Assembly: GCA_963579025.1 (NCBI GenBank)
Contig: CAUZFZ010000105.1
Coordinates: 1 to 38,466, forward strand
Reading direction: 5' to 3'
Length of the DNA stretch: 38,466 nt
From: CAUZFZ01 sp963579025
Lineage (GTDB): Bacteria; Planctomycetota; Planctomycetia; Planctomycetales; Planctomycetaceae
Positions 15,747 to 24,169 of this stretch are shown in pieces; position 1 is the stretch's first letter; every line of letters begins with the position of its first letter. The notes beneath the pieces are model-generated. The model had not been told where the DNA came from and searched no databases. It was given only the letters and a program-made list of their open reading frames with translations. The translations under genes were made by a program, and so were the position numbers.

Positions 15747-18700
15747 GCGGTGGGGCCGGTGATGACGGACTCACGATCGTCAGTCTGGACTTCGCACAAC
15801 TCGACGGTGGAACGGGCACGGATACCGTGCTGCTGAACGGTGCCGGCCTGTTTCTCGACCTCACGACGATCCCTCCGTTGCGGCTGATAGACATCGAGCG
15901 GATTGATGTCACGGGCAGCGGCAATAACACGCTACGGCTGGATGCGCTGGCCGCCCTGAATCTGTCCGGGACAGGGAATGCGCTGCGTGTTGATCGCGAT
16001 GCGGGCGATGCTGTCGCGATCGGCAGTGGCTGGACGCAGCAGGCCGACACAATGATCAACGGCGACACATTCGAAGTGTTTACACAGGGGCAGGCGCTCC
16101 TGCAGGTGCAGCAGACCGGAGACGTCGTCGATGCGACAGCCGCGACCGTTGATCTGAGTGTCAGCTCGGCGGTCAGTGAGGAAGGTGGCAGTCTGACCGT
16201 CACGGCGACTCGCTCATCGTTGGACCTGCCGCTGTCTATTCCAGTGCGGCTCACCGGGACAGCGATTCGGAATGTGGATTATTCCGTCAGTGGTGCCACG
16301 TTGTCATCGGAAGGAGTGGCGGTGGTCTCGTTTGCCAGCGGTAGCGCCACGGCCCAGTTCCAATTGAATCCCATCGACGATTCGCTGATCGAACAGCCCG
16401 AGTCCGTCGAAATCAGTCTCTTGCCTGGCCGGGGATTTTCGCCCGGCACCTCAACGGCTGTTACGGGCACGATCGGTCTGCCCGGCAGCGTGGCGGTCAC
16501 CGTGAACGGCAGTGGCGATCTGTCTCTGGTGGATGCGTCGTCCGGCGCCGCGGACCTGATAACGGTCACGTTGGATGCATCGAGCAACGAGTTTGTCGTG
16601 ACATCGCCCGATTCCGTCCTGACAGACGGCATCGGTTCAACGCCGGCGACAGAACGGCGCATTCCGGCCGCATCTGTGACTGGTGGATTGAACGCGGATC
16701 TCGGAGACGGCGATGACCGGCTGGACATCAGCGCGATCTCTTTGTCGGCAACAGTCACAGGTGGCGCGGCGGCTGACGAGCTGATTGTGATCGACCCCAC
16801 TGCCGCGGAGTTTGACGGCGGTGACGGAAGTGACCAGCTCGTGCTCCAGGGAGCCGGGATTCAATTTGACCTGACGGCATCGGCGTCGCAATTCACAAAC
16901 CTTGAGCGTCTCGACATCAGCGGAGCGGGGGGAACGAATTCGCTGACGCTCACGGTCAGCGAGGTGATCGGACTGTCGGACAGCACGGACACGCTAACGG
17001 TCTCACACAGCTTCTTCGATCGTGTCGACGTCGGCTCGGGCTGGACGCAGCAGGTGCAGGAGATCGACGGCCGGACGTTTGAAGTATTCACACAGAGCAC
17101 GGCAACTCTGCAGATCGAAGCACCGTTTGAGGTCCGGCTGGACCAACTGAGCGGCCCGGAAGGCTTTCGCATCGAGGGCAGCAGCACCGACAGCGAAGCC
17201 GACACTGTGGTCGGAGTCGGCGACCTGAACGGAGACGGTCTGGATGACATCGCCATTATCGGGGACCGCCCCGGCGATACGACTCCGGCCCGAATTTCGA
17301 TCGTCTACGGGCGCGTAGCGGAGTTCCCGGCGGTGGATTCGCTGGCAAATGCGGCCGATGTGACGCTTGACGGATTCAGCACGCGACCGGCAGTCGCCGG
17401 GATCGGCGACTTCAATGGAGACGGTTTTGCCGACCTGCTCGTGGGAGATCCGACTTACGACGAGTACGTGTGCCAGGACGCCTTCTGTTCTTACCGCCAT
17501 TACGACGGTACGCGCGGTCGCGTCTGGGTGCTGTTTGGAAATGACTCGGGGTTCCCGGCGACGGTGACACCGAGCGATATCAACGGCACCAACGGCATCG
17601 AGATTCGACAGTCTGGTCGTTACAACGAATTCGGCGGACAGCTCGCCACGATCGGCGATGTGAACGGCGACGGATTTGATGACCTGGGTGTCGCAGGGCC
17701 CGACTTCGAACAGTTTTATGACAGCTACAGCGACAACTACTTCAGCCGCGCGGCTCGCAATCACATCATTTACGGCCGCTCAGGTCCGTTCGATCCAGTG
17801 ATCGATATTCTGGGAGTCAACGCGGCACTGGAGTCTGTGAGTATCTCCGGCACGGGAGACAGCGCCGTTGTGGGGCTGGGGGACTTCAATGGCGATGGCT
17901 TCAATGATGTCCTGTCCTTTTCCGAAGGCTACCTGGACAACTACTACTCCTTCGCCAACGGTGGTGAATCAATCCTTCTGTTCGGGGGACCGGATGGCAT
18001 CGACGTCGAAGCGGGGCACGAGATTCGATCGGACAGCAGTGAGGGCTTTCACTCCACTCTGTTCCAGAACGCCAGCAGCATCGGTGACCTGAACGGAGAT
18101 GGCTTCGACGACCTGTTTATTTCGACGGATTACTACTCCACTTATGACTTGTACGGCAGGGATGGCCGCGGTTACGTGATCTTCGGCACGAGCGGTGCCG
18201 TCCCCGCGCTGGGCGACCTCGACGGTACCAACGGATTCTCGCTGGTGAACCGGCCGGATGGTCCGTTCAGTGACCTGGGAGTCGCATTCGCAGCCGAGAC
18301 GGGTGATCTCAACGGCGACGGCTTTGACGATTTGCAGTTACGCAGTGACCACCAGTCAATAGCGCTGTTTGGCCATCCTGGACCGTTTCCCGCTACGCTT
18401 GAACTCGACGACATCACGCGTCAGACAGGCATCGGTCTCGCGGCAGGCGCTGTTGGCGATGTCAACGGCGATGGACTGGCCGATGTCGCCACGATCACGG
18501 CAGGTCCGACCGGTGATGAAGCGGCCGGGGCTGCAACCATTATCTTTGGCGGACCATTTCAGCCGGGCACACCGCTGCTGGCTGGTGACAGCAACGATAA
18601 CCTCCTGCAGGCCACTCGCGGACCACTCGCTGCCGATCCGATCGCGGGCGGAAGCGGTCACGACACGCTGGTGAGCGATGGCGGTCCGGACGTGCTCAAC

Positions 18701-20488
18701 GCCGGTGCGGGCAACGACGAACTGCGCATCATCGACACGAACTTCATGCGCCTGGATGGAGGCAGAGGCCATGACGTCCTGCGCGTCGATGCACCGCTGG
18801 CCGAATTGAACCTGTTTAACGTGCCCAACAACCGGCTGCGGGGAATCGACGAGATCGATCTCCGTGGACACGGTGCGACCACTGTTTACCTCAACGAGCA
18901 GCGTGTGTTTGCAGTCACCGGCCTGAGCAACGATCTGCGTCTCCGGCTGGACAACAGCGACCAACTATTCTTCGGTGGCGACTGGACGCCTGCCGGTATG
19001 GAAACCGTTGACGGTGACGTGTTCGACATTCTGACGCAGGGGGCCGGCACGCTCCGCGTGCAGCAGAGAACAGACATCACGCGGCAGATCGTCACTGTCA
19101 CGGCGTCGGCAACGAACGTCACAGAAGACAGTGGTGAGTCAATCACAGTGACGTTTACGCGCGATGTTACAGTCGGTGAACTGATGGCCTGGACGGTGTT
19201 CTCTGGCTCGGCGCGGCGCGATGAGGATTACACGATCAGTGGCGCCGCGCTGCTCGGGGACGACGCCGTCGTGTTTCCGGCCGGTGTCGATACCGTGCAG
19301 ATCACGCTCACACCGACCGCCGACGTCGATCTCGAAACGGACGAAACTGTCAGCGTCGGTGTCTCCGGCAGCCGCGAGTTTCAGGTGGGAACGCCGGGAC
19401 GCGTCGCCATCACGATCGTTTCCGACGAGTCCTTCCGCCGGCTGTCCGAGCTGGATGGTTCGAACGGTTTCATCATCGACGGCCTGTCTCAAAATGACCG
19501 GCTGGCCCGGTCCGTCAGCAACGCCGGAGACGTTAATGGCGACGGCTTTGACGACTTCGTTCTCGGCACGAGTGACTACGGCGAGGTGTCTTTCCGGCGT
19601 GAACCAGGCATCAATTACGTCGTGTTTGGCGGTCCGGGTGGAGTCAGCCCGTCGCTGGACCTGAGTTCGCTCGACGGTACGACCGGGTTCCGCATCCCGG
19701 GTCTTGACTCGGAATCCGAATCGGGCCGGGTGGTCGGCGGCGGTGGCGACGTCAATGGCGATGGATTCGATGACCTGGTCGTGTCATCACCGTATGCCAA
19801 TACGGGAGACGACGACGCTGGCGCCGTGCATGTGATTTACGGTCGCTCGTCCGCATTCCCACCCGCACTATTGCCGGAAGACCTGAATGGCTTCGACGGA
19901 TTCCGCATCAAAGGCGTGAACCGGTCGGACAATGTCGGTGCGGCAATCGCCATCGCCGGCGACGTCAATGGCGACGGAGTCGATGACCTGATCGTGAATG
20001 AAGGGCGGTTTCGCCGGTTCGATTCCAGCGTCACGTATGTCATCTTCGGTCGACGCGCAGGCTTCGGTGCTGCGCTGGATCTGACGACCATCGATGGTAC
20101 GAACGGCTTCCGCATCGACAGCGCCGATGACGTACTCGTCGTGTCCGGAGCCAGGGACGTGAATGGTGATGGCCTGGACGACGTGGTTGTCGGCGCCCCG
20201 GATGACGACCACGTGTATGTCGTGTTCGGACAGACGTCCGGCTTCAGTTCGATTCTGGTGACGGATGATCTCGATGGCAGCAACGGCTTCCGCATCAGTC
20301 AGCCGGCATTCGGCAATCTGTTTGATAGGGCGTTCGGCGTTTCGGTCAGCAGTGCGGGCGACATCAACAACGACGGTCTGGACGATGTGGTGATCGGGGC
20401 GCGGCTGGACTTCCCCGACCCGGGGAAGCATACGTTGTCTTCGGCCGCTCGACTGGATTTCCCGCCGACGTGGACGCCGCGCTGCTGA
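15740..20488 (+). CDS. Giant surface protein, part 2 (modules, Calx-beta, FG-GAP blocks)
   Basis: In order: module 1 (15740-16120), a Calx-beta domain (~16140-16480, SVSEEGGSLTVTATRS...DSLIEQPESVEISL), module 2 (~16750-17120), a long FG-GAP block (~17130-18570), module 3 (~18640-19080), a second Calx-beta domain (~19100-19420, VTEDSGESITVTFTRD...DLETDETVSVGV), and a third FG-GAP block (19430-20430). Each ~125-residue module has the pattern DGGxGxDxLxLxGxGLxLDLT-IP-RLxxIExIDISGxGxNxLxLD-GWTQQ-FTQGxATLxVQ. Calx-beta domains bind Ca2+. The frame ends through a second one-base deficit at 20422-20425. It continues in part 3. Confidence 0.8.
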   Translation: MLSGGAGDDGLTIVSLDFAQLDGGTGTDTVLLNGAGLFLDLTTIPPLRLIDIERIDVTGSGNNTLRLDALAALNLSGTGNALRVDRDAGDAVAIGSGWTQQADTMINGDTFEVFTQGQALLQVQQTGDVVDATAATVDLSVSSAVSEEGGSLTVTATRSSLDLPLSIPVRLTGTAIRNVDYSVSGATLSSEGVAVVSFASGSATAQFQLNPIDDSLIEQPESVEISLLPGRGFSPGTSTAVTGTIGLPGSVAVTVNGSGDLSLVDASSGAADLITVTLDASSNEFVVTSPDSVLTDGIGSTPATERRIPAASVTGGLNADLGDGDDRLDISAISLSATVTGGAAADELIVIDPTAAEFDGGDGSDQLVLQGAGIQFDLTASASQFTNLERLDISGAGGTNSLTLTVSEVIGLSDSTDTLTVSHSFFDRVDVGSGWTQQVQEIDGRTFEVFTQSTATLQIEAPFEVRLDQLSGPEGFRIEGSSTDSEADTVVGVGDLNGDGLDDIAIIGDRPGDTTPARISIVYGRVAEFPAVDSLANAADVTLDGFSTRPAVAGIGDFNGDGFADLLVGDPTYDEYVCQDAFCSYRHYDGTRGRVWVLFGNDSGFPATVTPSDINGTNGIEIRQSGRYNEFGGQLATIGDVNGDGFDDLGVAGPDFEQFYDSYSDNYFSRAARNHIIYGRSGPFDPVIDILGVNAALESVSISGTGDSAVVGLGDFNGDGFNDVLSFSEGYLDNYYSFANGGESILLFGGPDGIDVEAGHEIRSDSSEGFHSTLFQNASSIGDLNGDGFDDLFISTDYYSTYDLYGRDGRGYVIFGTSGAVPALGDLDGTNGFSLVNRPDGPFSDLGVAFAAETGDLNGDGFDDLQLRSDHQSIALFGHPGPFPATLELDDITRQTGIGLAAGAVGDVNGDGLADVATITAGPTGDEAAGAATIIFGGPFQPGTPLLAGDSNDNLLQATRGPLAADPIAGGSGHDTLVSDGGPDVLNAGAGNDELRIIDTNFMRLDGGRGHDVLRVDAPLAELNLFNVPNNRLRGIDEIDLRGHGATTVYLNEQRVFAVTGLSNDLRLRLDNSDQLFFGGDWTPAGMETVDGDVFDILTQGAGTLRVQQRTDITRQIVTVTASATNVTEDSGESITVTFTRDVTVGELMAWTVFSGSARRDEDYTISGAALLGDDAVVFPAGVDTVQITLTPTADVDLETDETVSVGVSGSREFQVGTPGRVAITIVSDESFRRLSELDGSNGFIIDGLSQNDRLARSVSNAGDVNGDGFDDFVLGTSDYGEVSFRREPGINYVVFGGPGGVSPSLDLSSLDGTTGFRIPGLDSESESGRVVGGGGDVNGDGFDDLVVSSPYANTGDDDAGAVHVIYGRSSAFPPALLPEDLNGFDGFRIKGVNRSDNVGAAIAIAGDVNGDGVDDLIVNEGRFRRFDSSVTYVIFGRRAGFGAALDLTTIDGTNGFRIDSADDVLVVSGARDVNGDGLDDVVVGAPDDDHVYVVFGQTSGFSSILVTDDLDGSNGFRISQPAFGNLFDRAFGVSVSSAGDINNDGLDDVVIGARLDFPDPGKHTLSSAARLDFPPTWTPRC
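20422..20425 (+). other. Frameshift site 2 in the giant gene (GGGG, one G short)
   Basis: Up to this run the frame encodes ...DDVVIGARLDFPDPG. After it the frame gives K-H-T-L-S-S-A and soon a stop, while the frame one base back gives EAYVVFGRSTGFPADVDAALLNGTDGFRI, a normal FG-GAP strand and linker. A fifth G restores FPDPGEAYVVFG. This is the second deficit of the same kind, in the same base, in one gene. Confidence 0.75.
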
Positions 20489-22638
20489 ACGGTACGGACG
20501 GGTTTCGGATCGACACGGCCGTTTCCGAAGGCGACTTTCGGATCAGTGACATCGGAAATTCCGTCAGCGCCGCCGGCGACTTCAACGGCGACGGCATTGA
20601 CGACGTGCAGATCGGTGCACCGAATGGTTACAGCAATGTTGCCGGTGGGGACAGCTTCATTATCTACGGCCGGACGGACGGCTTTGCTGCCTCCGTGAAT
20701 GTCGATGAACTCACGCCGGACACGGGCGTGCGTCTGCTCAGCACGGTCCAGGCCGACGGCGCCGGCGGCGCTGTCAGCGGTGGCGGAGACATCAACGGCG
20801 ATGGGTTCAGCGACGTGCTCGTTTCCGCCCGTTTTACGCGCGTACCGTTCTCAGACTACGAAGCCGTTAACGCCGGCCGCGTATACGTCGTATACGGCGC
20901 CGCGACAACAACCGGGGCTCAGGTCGGCAGCACCGCGGCTGACGTTCTGACAGCCGGCGGCGGGGCGGGGGTCGCCGATGTTCTGAACGGAGCCGGCGGC
21001 AACGACGTGCTCACCAGCGACGGCGGAGCGGACGTGCTGATCGGCGCCAGCGGTGATGACGAACTTATCGTCGTCGACACAACTTTCCAGCGTGTGTCCG
21101 GCGGAAACGGTACGGACACGCTGACGCTCTCGGGTCTCGGGCTGATCCTCGATCTCACAGCCATTCCCGATAACCGCGTTTCCGACGTCGAAGCGATTGA
21201 CATCAGCGGCACGGGCGACAACACCCTGACGCTCGATGTGCGTGAGGTCCTCAACATCTCGTCGCTCTCCAACACACTGACCGTGTTCCGGGACCCCGGC
21301 GACACGGTCAACATCGGCCCGGGCTGGACAGACGGCGGAGTCGTCCTGGCCAACACACAGGCGTTCGACCGCTTCACACAGGGACATGCGACGCTCCTCG
21401 TTCAGTCCATAGAGCCGGCCCTGCTGATCCCGGACACGTCCACAGTCCCCGGGCGCCTGATCCTCACAGAGTCCATCCTTGTGAATTCGCGGATCAACGT
21501 TCAGCGGCAGGGCCAGTCGCTCGTCGTGATTGCGGCCGATCCGCGGTCGGGCTTCATCCAGCGAATTGAGTATCCGCTCTCCGGCGTGCGGAGTCTGGAA
21601 CTGCGTCTGAACGATGGCAGTTCGAATGTCAATCTTCGCAACTCGCCCGTACGGGTCAGCGTCCTGGCCGGTGACGGCAATGACACGGTAATCGGTTCGC
21701 GTTTCGCCGACACGATCGATGGCGGTGCGGGCAACGACCGGCTGCTGGGAAAGTCCGGCGGTGACGTCATCCATGGAGATGCGGGTAACGACGTCCTGCT
21801 GGGAGGTCATGGCAAGGACCATCTTGACGGTGGCAGTGGCCGCGACCGCCTCAATGGCCAGGCCGGCAGCGATACCCTGTCCGGCGGATCCGCAAACGAC
21901 ACAATGATCGGCGGCAGCGGCGATGACGAACTGGACGGCGGTGCCGGCCGGGATCGCCTGAACGGCCAGTCGGGGCGCGACACACTCAGAGGCGGCGAAG
22001 GAGTCGACCGCCTCCGCGACCGGAGAGGACGCACGGTCGTGTTTGATGTCGTCGGTGGTGACGTTCGACTGACTCGGTCGCTGATTCGAAGTGACCGGGG
22101 AGACCACATCCACGTCCGTCAGATCACCCGGCTGACCCTGCAGGGCACAGATGGCGACGACCGCATCCGTGTCGATGGATTCCGCGGTCCTGTGCACTTC
22201 CGCGGCGGCGACGGTAACGACACGCTGATCGGCGGCAATGGCCGTGATACCCTGGAGGGCGGTGACGGTAACGACGTGCTGCTCGGCCGAGGCGGCAACG
22301 ACATCCTTGCCGGGCAGGCGGGTAACGACGGGATTTTTGGTGCGAGTGGCAACGACATCGCCAGCGGCGGAAGTGGGAACGACAACATCCGCGGCGGAGG
22401 CGGTAGCGACACACTCCTGGGCGCAGCCGGCGATGATTCGCTCCTTGGTGAATCCGGCCGCGATCTGATTCTTGGAGAATCAGGAGCGGATGAAATCAAC
22501 GGCGGTCCTCAACGTGACCGCGTCGCCGCCGGCGGTAACGACACATCCGTCGATCCAGGCGACGCCATCACCGGACCAGCCACGGAGATCAACGAGGCTC
22601 TCCGCTTCGCCTTCGACCGACTCCTGGACGGCGCGTGA
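20470..22638 (+). CDS. Giant surface protein, part 3 (FG-GAP, module 4, RTX C-terminus)
   Basis: The part begins within an FG-GAP unit (DAALLNGTDGFRIDT), has two more units, module 4 (~21030-21410), a linker, and then hemolysin-type RTX nonapeptide repeats (GGxGxDxLx) from ~21660 to 22510, such as GGAGNDRLLGKSGGD and GGSGDDELDGGAGRD. A short beta segment (~22030-22200) interrupts the RTX array. RTX repeats form a Ca2+-loaded beta-roll; proteins with C-terminal RTX often leave by type I secretion. The combination suggests a Ca2+-dependent surface or secreted adhesin-like protein. The frame stops at 22638, so the restored protein would have about 2,835 residues. No secretion genes lie beside it. 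Confidence 0.8.
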   Translation: MDAALLNGTDGFRIDTAVSEGDFRISDIGNSVSAAGDFNGDGIDDVQIGAPNGYSNVAGGDSFIIYGRTDGFAASVNVDELTPDTGVRLLSTVQADGAGGAVSGGGDINGDGFSDVLVSARFTRVPFSDYEAVNAGRVYVVYGAATTTGAQVGSTAADVLTAGGGAGVADVLNGAGGNDVLTSDGGADVLIGASGDDELIVVDTTFQRVSGGNGTDTLTLSGLGLILDLTAIPDNRVSDVEAIDISGTGDNTLTLDVREVLNISSLSNTLTVFRDPGDTVNIGPGWTDGGVVLANTQAFDRFTQGHATLLVQSIEPALLIPDTSTVPGRLILTESILVNSRINVQRQGQSLVVIAADPRSGFIQRIEYPLSGVRSLELRLNDGSSNVNLRNSPVRVSVLAGDGNDTVIGSRFADTIDGGAGNDRLLGKSGGDVIHGDAGNDVLLGGHGKDHLDGGSGRDRLNGQAGSDTLSGGSANDTMIGGSGDDELDGGAGRDRLNGQSGRDTLRGGEGVDRLRDRRGRTVVFDVVGGDVRLTRSLIRSDRGDHIHVRQITRLTLQGTDGDDRIRVDGFRGPVHFRGGDGNDTLIGGNGRDTLEGGDGNDVLLGRGGNDILAGQAGNDGIFGASGNDIASGGSGNDNIRGGGGSDTLLGAAGDDSLLGESGRDLILGESGADEINGGPQRDRVAAGGNDTSVDPGDAITGPATEINEALRFAFDRLLDGA

Positions 22639-22782
22639 GCGGGGGGCCGCATCCGTCTTCATGTCTGTCACCCGCCACCCGCTTTGAGCCCCTTGACAAG
22701 CCTGCCGCTCTGTCTGGCCACGCACGTCGGACAAAGCGTGAAACGTCACCAGCTTCGGAACGAGGAAGACACCGAGAATAAT

Positions 22783-22821
22783 GACTCGCGGTAGGAACCG
22801 CCCTTTCGGGCGGCCCCCGCA
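22783..22821 (-). ncRNA. Group II intron domain VI-like hairpin and 3' end
   Basis: On the minus strand, directly after domain V, gcgggggccgcccgaaagggcggttcctaccgc forms a G/C-rich hairpin (gccgccc-gaaa-gggcggt) and ends CCTACCGC, as many bacterial group II introns do. The exact intron-exon joint cannot be seen; I place it at about 22783-22789. Confidence 0.5.
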
Positions 22822-22856
22822 GAGATCGGGACGTGAGGAATTACCTCATCCGGCTC
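22822..22856 (-). ncRNA. Group II intron domain V (catalytic hairpin), damaged
   Basis: The minus strand reads GAGCCGGATGAGG, a TAAT loop, then TCCTCACGTCCCGATC. This is the 34-35-base domain V of a self-splicing group II intron, with the AGC catalytic triad (gAGCcg) present. One base of the lower stem is mismatched (CGTCCCGATC where CGTCCGGATC would pair). The reverse-transcriptase remnant directly precedes it, as expected. Splicing is improbable because the rest of the intron is missing. Confidence 0.7.
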
Positions 22857-23180
22857 CTGCCTCAGTTCGGACGATCAAACGCTCACTCGGGTGGGGGAAG
22901 CCAGACGCTGCATGCGACTCCAGGTCCAAACGCGGCCCTTCTGGCTGCGACGTCGCAGCGTCCAGTGCCACAGGCGGACTTCCGTCCGAAAACGGTCCAG
23001 ACTCGCGCGGTTGAACGGAACGGCATGATATTGGAACCAGCTGCGCACAACCGATTAAAGCATTGTCCCTGGAGTTGCGGCGGATCGTGCAGACGCCGGC
23101 GTAACGTCGCTTTGATGTCAGTCAGCTGCGCCGCCGAACTGGCCGGTGAATCGAGTCCTACCAGCGCGCGTAGACTGCAG
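22857..23180 (-). pseudogene. C-terminal remnant of group II intron reverse transcriptase/maturase
   Basis: The minus strand encodes LRRRLHDPPQLQGQCFNR, then, one base back, VVRSWFQYHAVPFNRASLDRFR, TEVRLWHWTLRRRSQKGRVWTW and near the end, in another frame, PHPSERLIVRTEAGAG. These match the end of group II intron-encoded proteins (maturase/X domain: 'RGWFQYHAVPxN...LRRRSQKGR'). The reverse-transcriptase domain is absent. There are at least two frame breaks, the first at cc 23051-23052, where a third base would repair the frame. The coding remnant ends at domain V, the normal arrangement. Upstream it runs into the ISAzo13 transposase fragment. Confidence 0.7.
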
Positions 23181-23199
23181 GTCGCCTTCGCGATGATCG

Positions 23200-24078
23200 C
23201 GTAACTGGCGATCTCCGGACCGTTATCCAGATCAATCTGCAGACGCCGGATGCCGGCATGTTCGCCGCTCCGCTCGGACCACCACAGGTCCAGACAGTCG
23301 GCAACGAAATCGCTGGTGCCGCGCGACGCGCCGAACACGATCGACAACTGACTGGTGTCGACCTCCAGGATTCCCGCCGGAACCAGCACTGCCTCCGGAG
23401 ACATGTCGTGGTCCAGGGCTCTGACCGCTTCCGCTGACCGGCCATGGCCGCCCCGGGAAAAGTTCCCGATCTTCACTTTCGCCTTCGTATCAATCGAGAT
23501 TCTCAGGCACTCCGGATCGTCCGCAGCCCGTTCGTGAGCCGCGTGGACGTTGTCGAAGATGGCGTCCGTTTCGGGAGTTTTTTCTCAGGGCGTGTCTTCT
23601 CAGGGCGTGTCTTTTGAACACGCCGCACGGAGTAGCCCATTCGATTCAGTATATCGATGAGCGTCCGCGGGGACGGCACCTTGCGATCCGTTCCCTGGAA
23701 CTTCTCAGTCAGGGCCGCGTGCACGGCAGGAGCAGTGACGCGCGTGAACGCGATGGTCGTTTGAAACTTCGGATCGACCTGAGATAAGGGTTCGACCAGT
23801 TCCTGGATGTCGGCCTGGAGTTGCGGGTCCAAGTCCTCTGATTTCTTCCGTCCGCGCTGGTGGAAACTATCAACACACCGAATCCCGGTGCGTCGCTCGT
23901 TGAGCCCGGTTTCCACGGCATCGCGTCCCCAGCCGAAGACGCGTTCAGTCCGGCGGGCACTTCCGCTGCAGTACTTCTGAGCCATCTCCGCCTGAAACTG
24001 TCTGCGTCGAAACCCGCTCAGCTTCCGGGCCGCTGAACGCAGCGACTCAACCGTGTCGTCAGATAAATGTGAACGCAT
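23200..24078 (-). pseudogene. ISAzo13-family transposase, broken and truncated
   Basis: The N-terminal 165 residues (MRSHLSDDTVESLRSAARKL, TERVFGWGRDAVETGLNE, LIDILNRMGYSVRRVQKTRPEK) match the ISAzo13 ('Rhodopirellula') transposase. The continuation is one frame back: TPETDAIFDNVHAAHERA, CLRISIDTKAKVKIGNFSRGG, LEVDTSQLSIVFGASRGTSDF and RLQIDLDNGPEI, which carry the DDE-fold strands with the first Asp (SIDTK) and the DNGPE motif. The switch is at a run of six A (23578-23583 on plus as T), where seven would restore the frame. A 15-base tandem duplication (23583-23597, 23598-23612) adds TRPEK. The last ~150 residues, with the final catalytic Glu, are gone. It ends in the intron remnant. Confidence 0.75.
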
Positions 24079-24169
24079 CGATCTCTTCCTTGAGATTCCC
24101 CAACGCCCCCTGCAGACACATCATCTCAGTTACCCACAAACGAGGGGAGACCTTTTTCCGCTGGCTGCC

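Noticed and set aside
20851..22197. 448-codon open frame opposite the RTX region
   Set aside because: It mirrors the repetitive RTX and module sequence on the other strand and has no protein-family resemblance.
21660..22510. CRISPR-like array
   Set aside because: The short, regular repeats are codon-phased and encode GGxGxDxLx nonapeptides; they are RTX repeats and not spacer-separated direct repeats.
24079..24169. Left inverted repeat of the ISAzo13 element
   Set aside because: No sequence here could be matched with a counterpart, because the other end of the element is lost.
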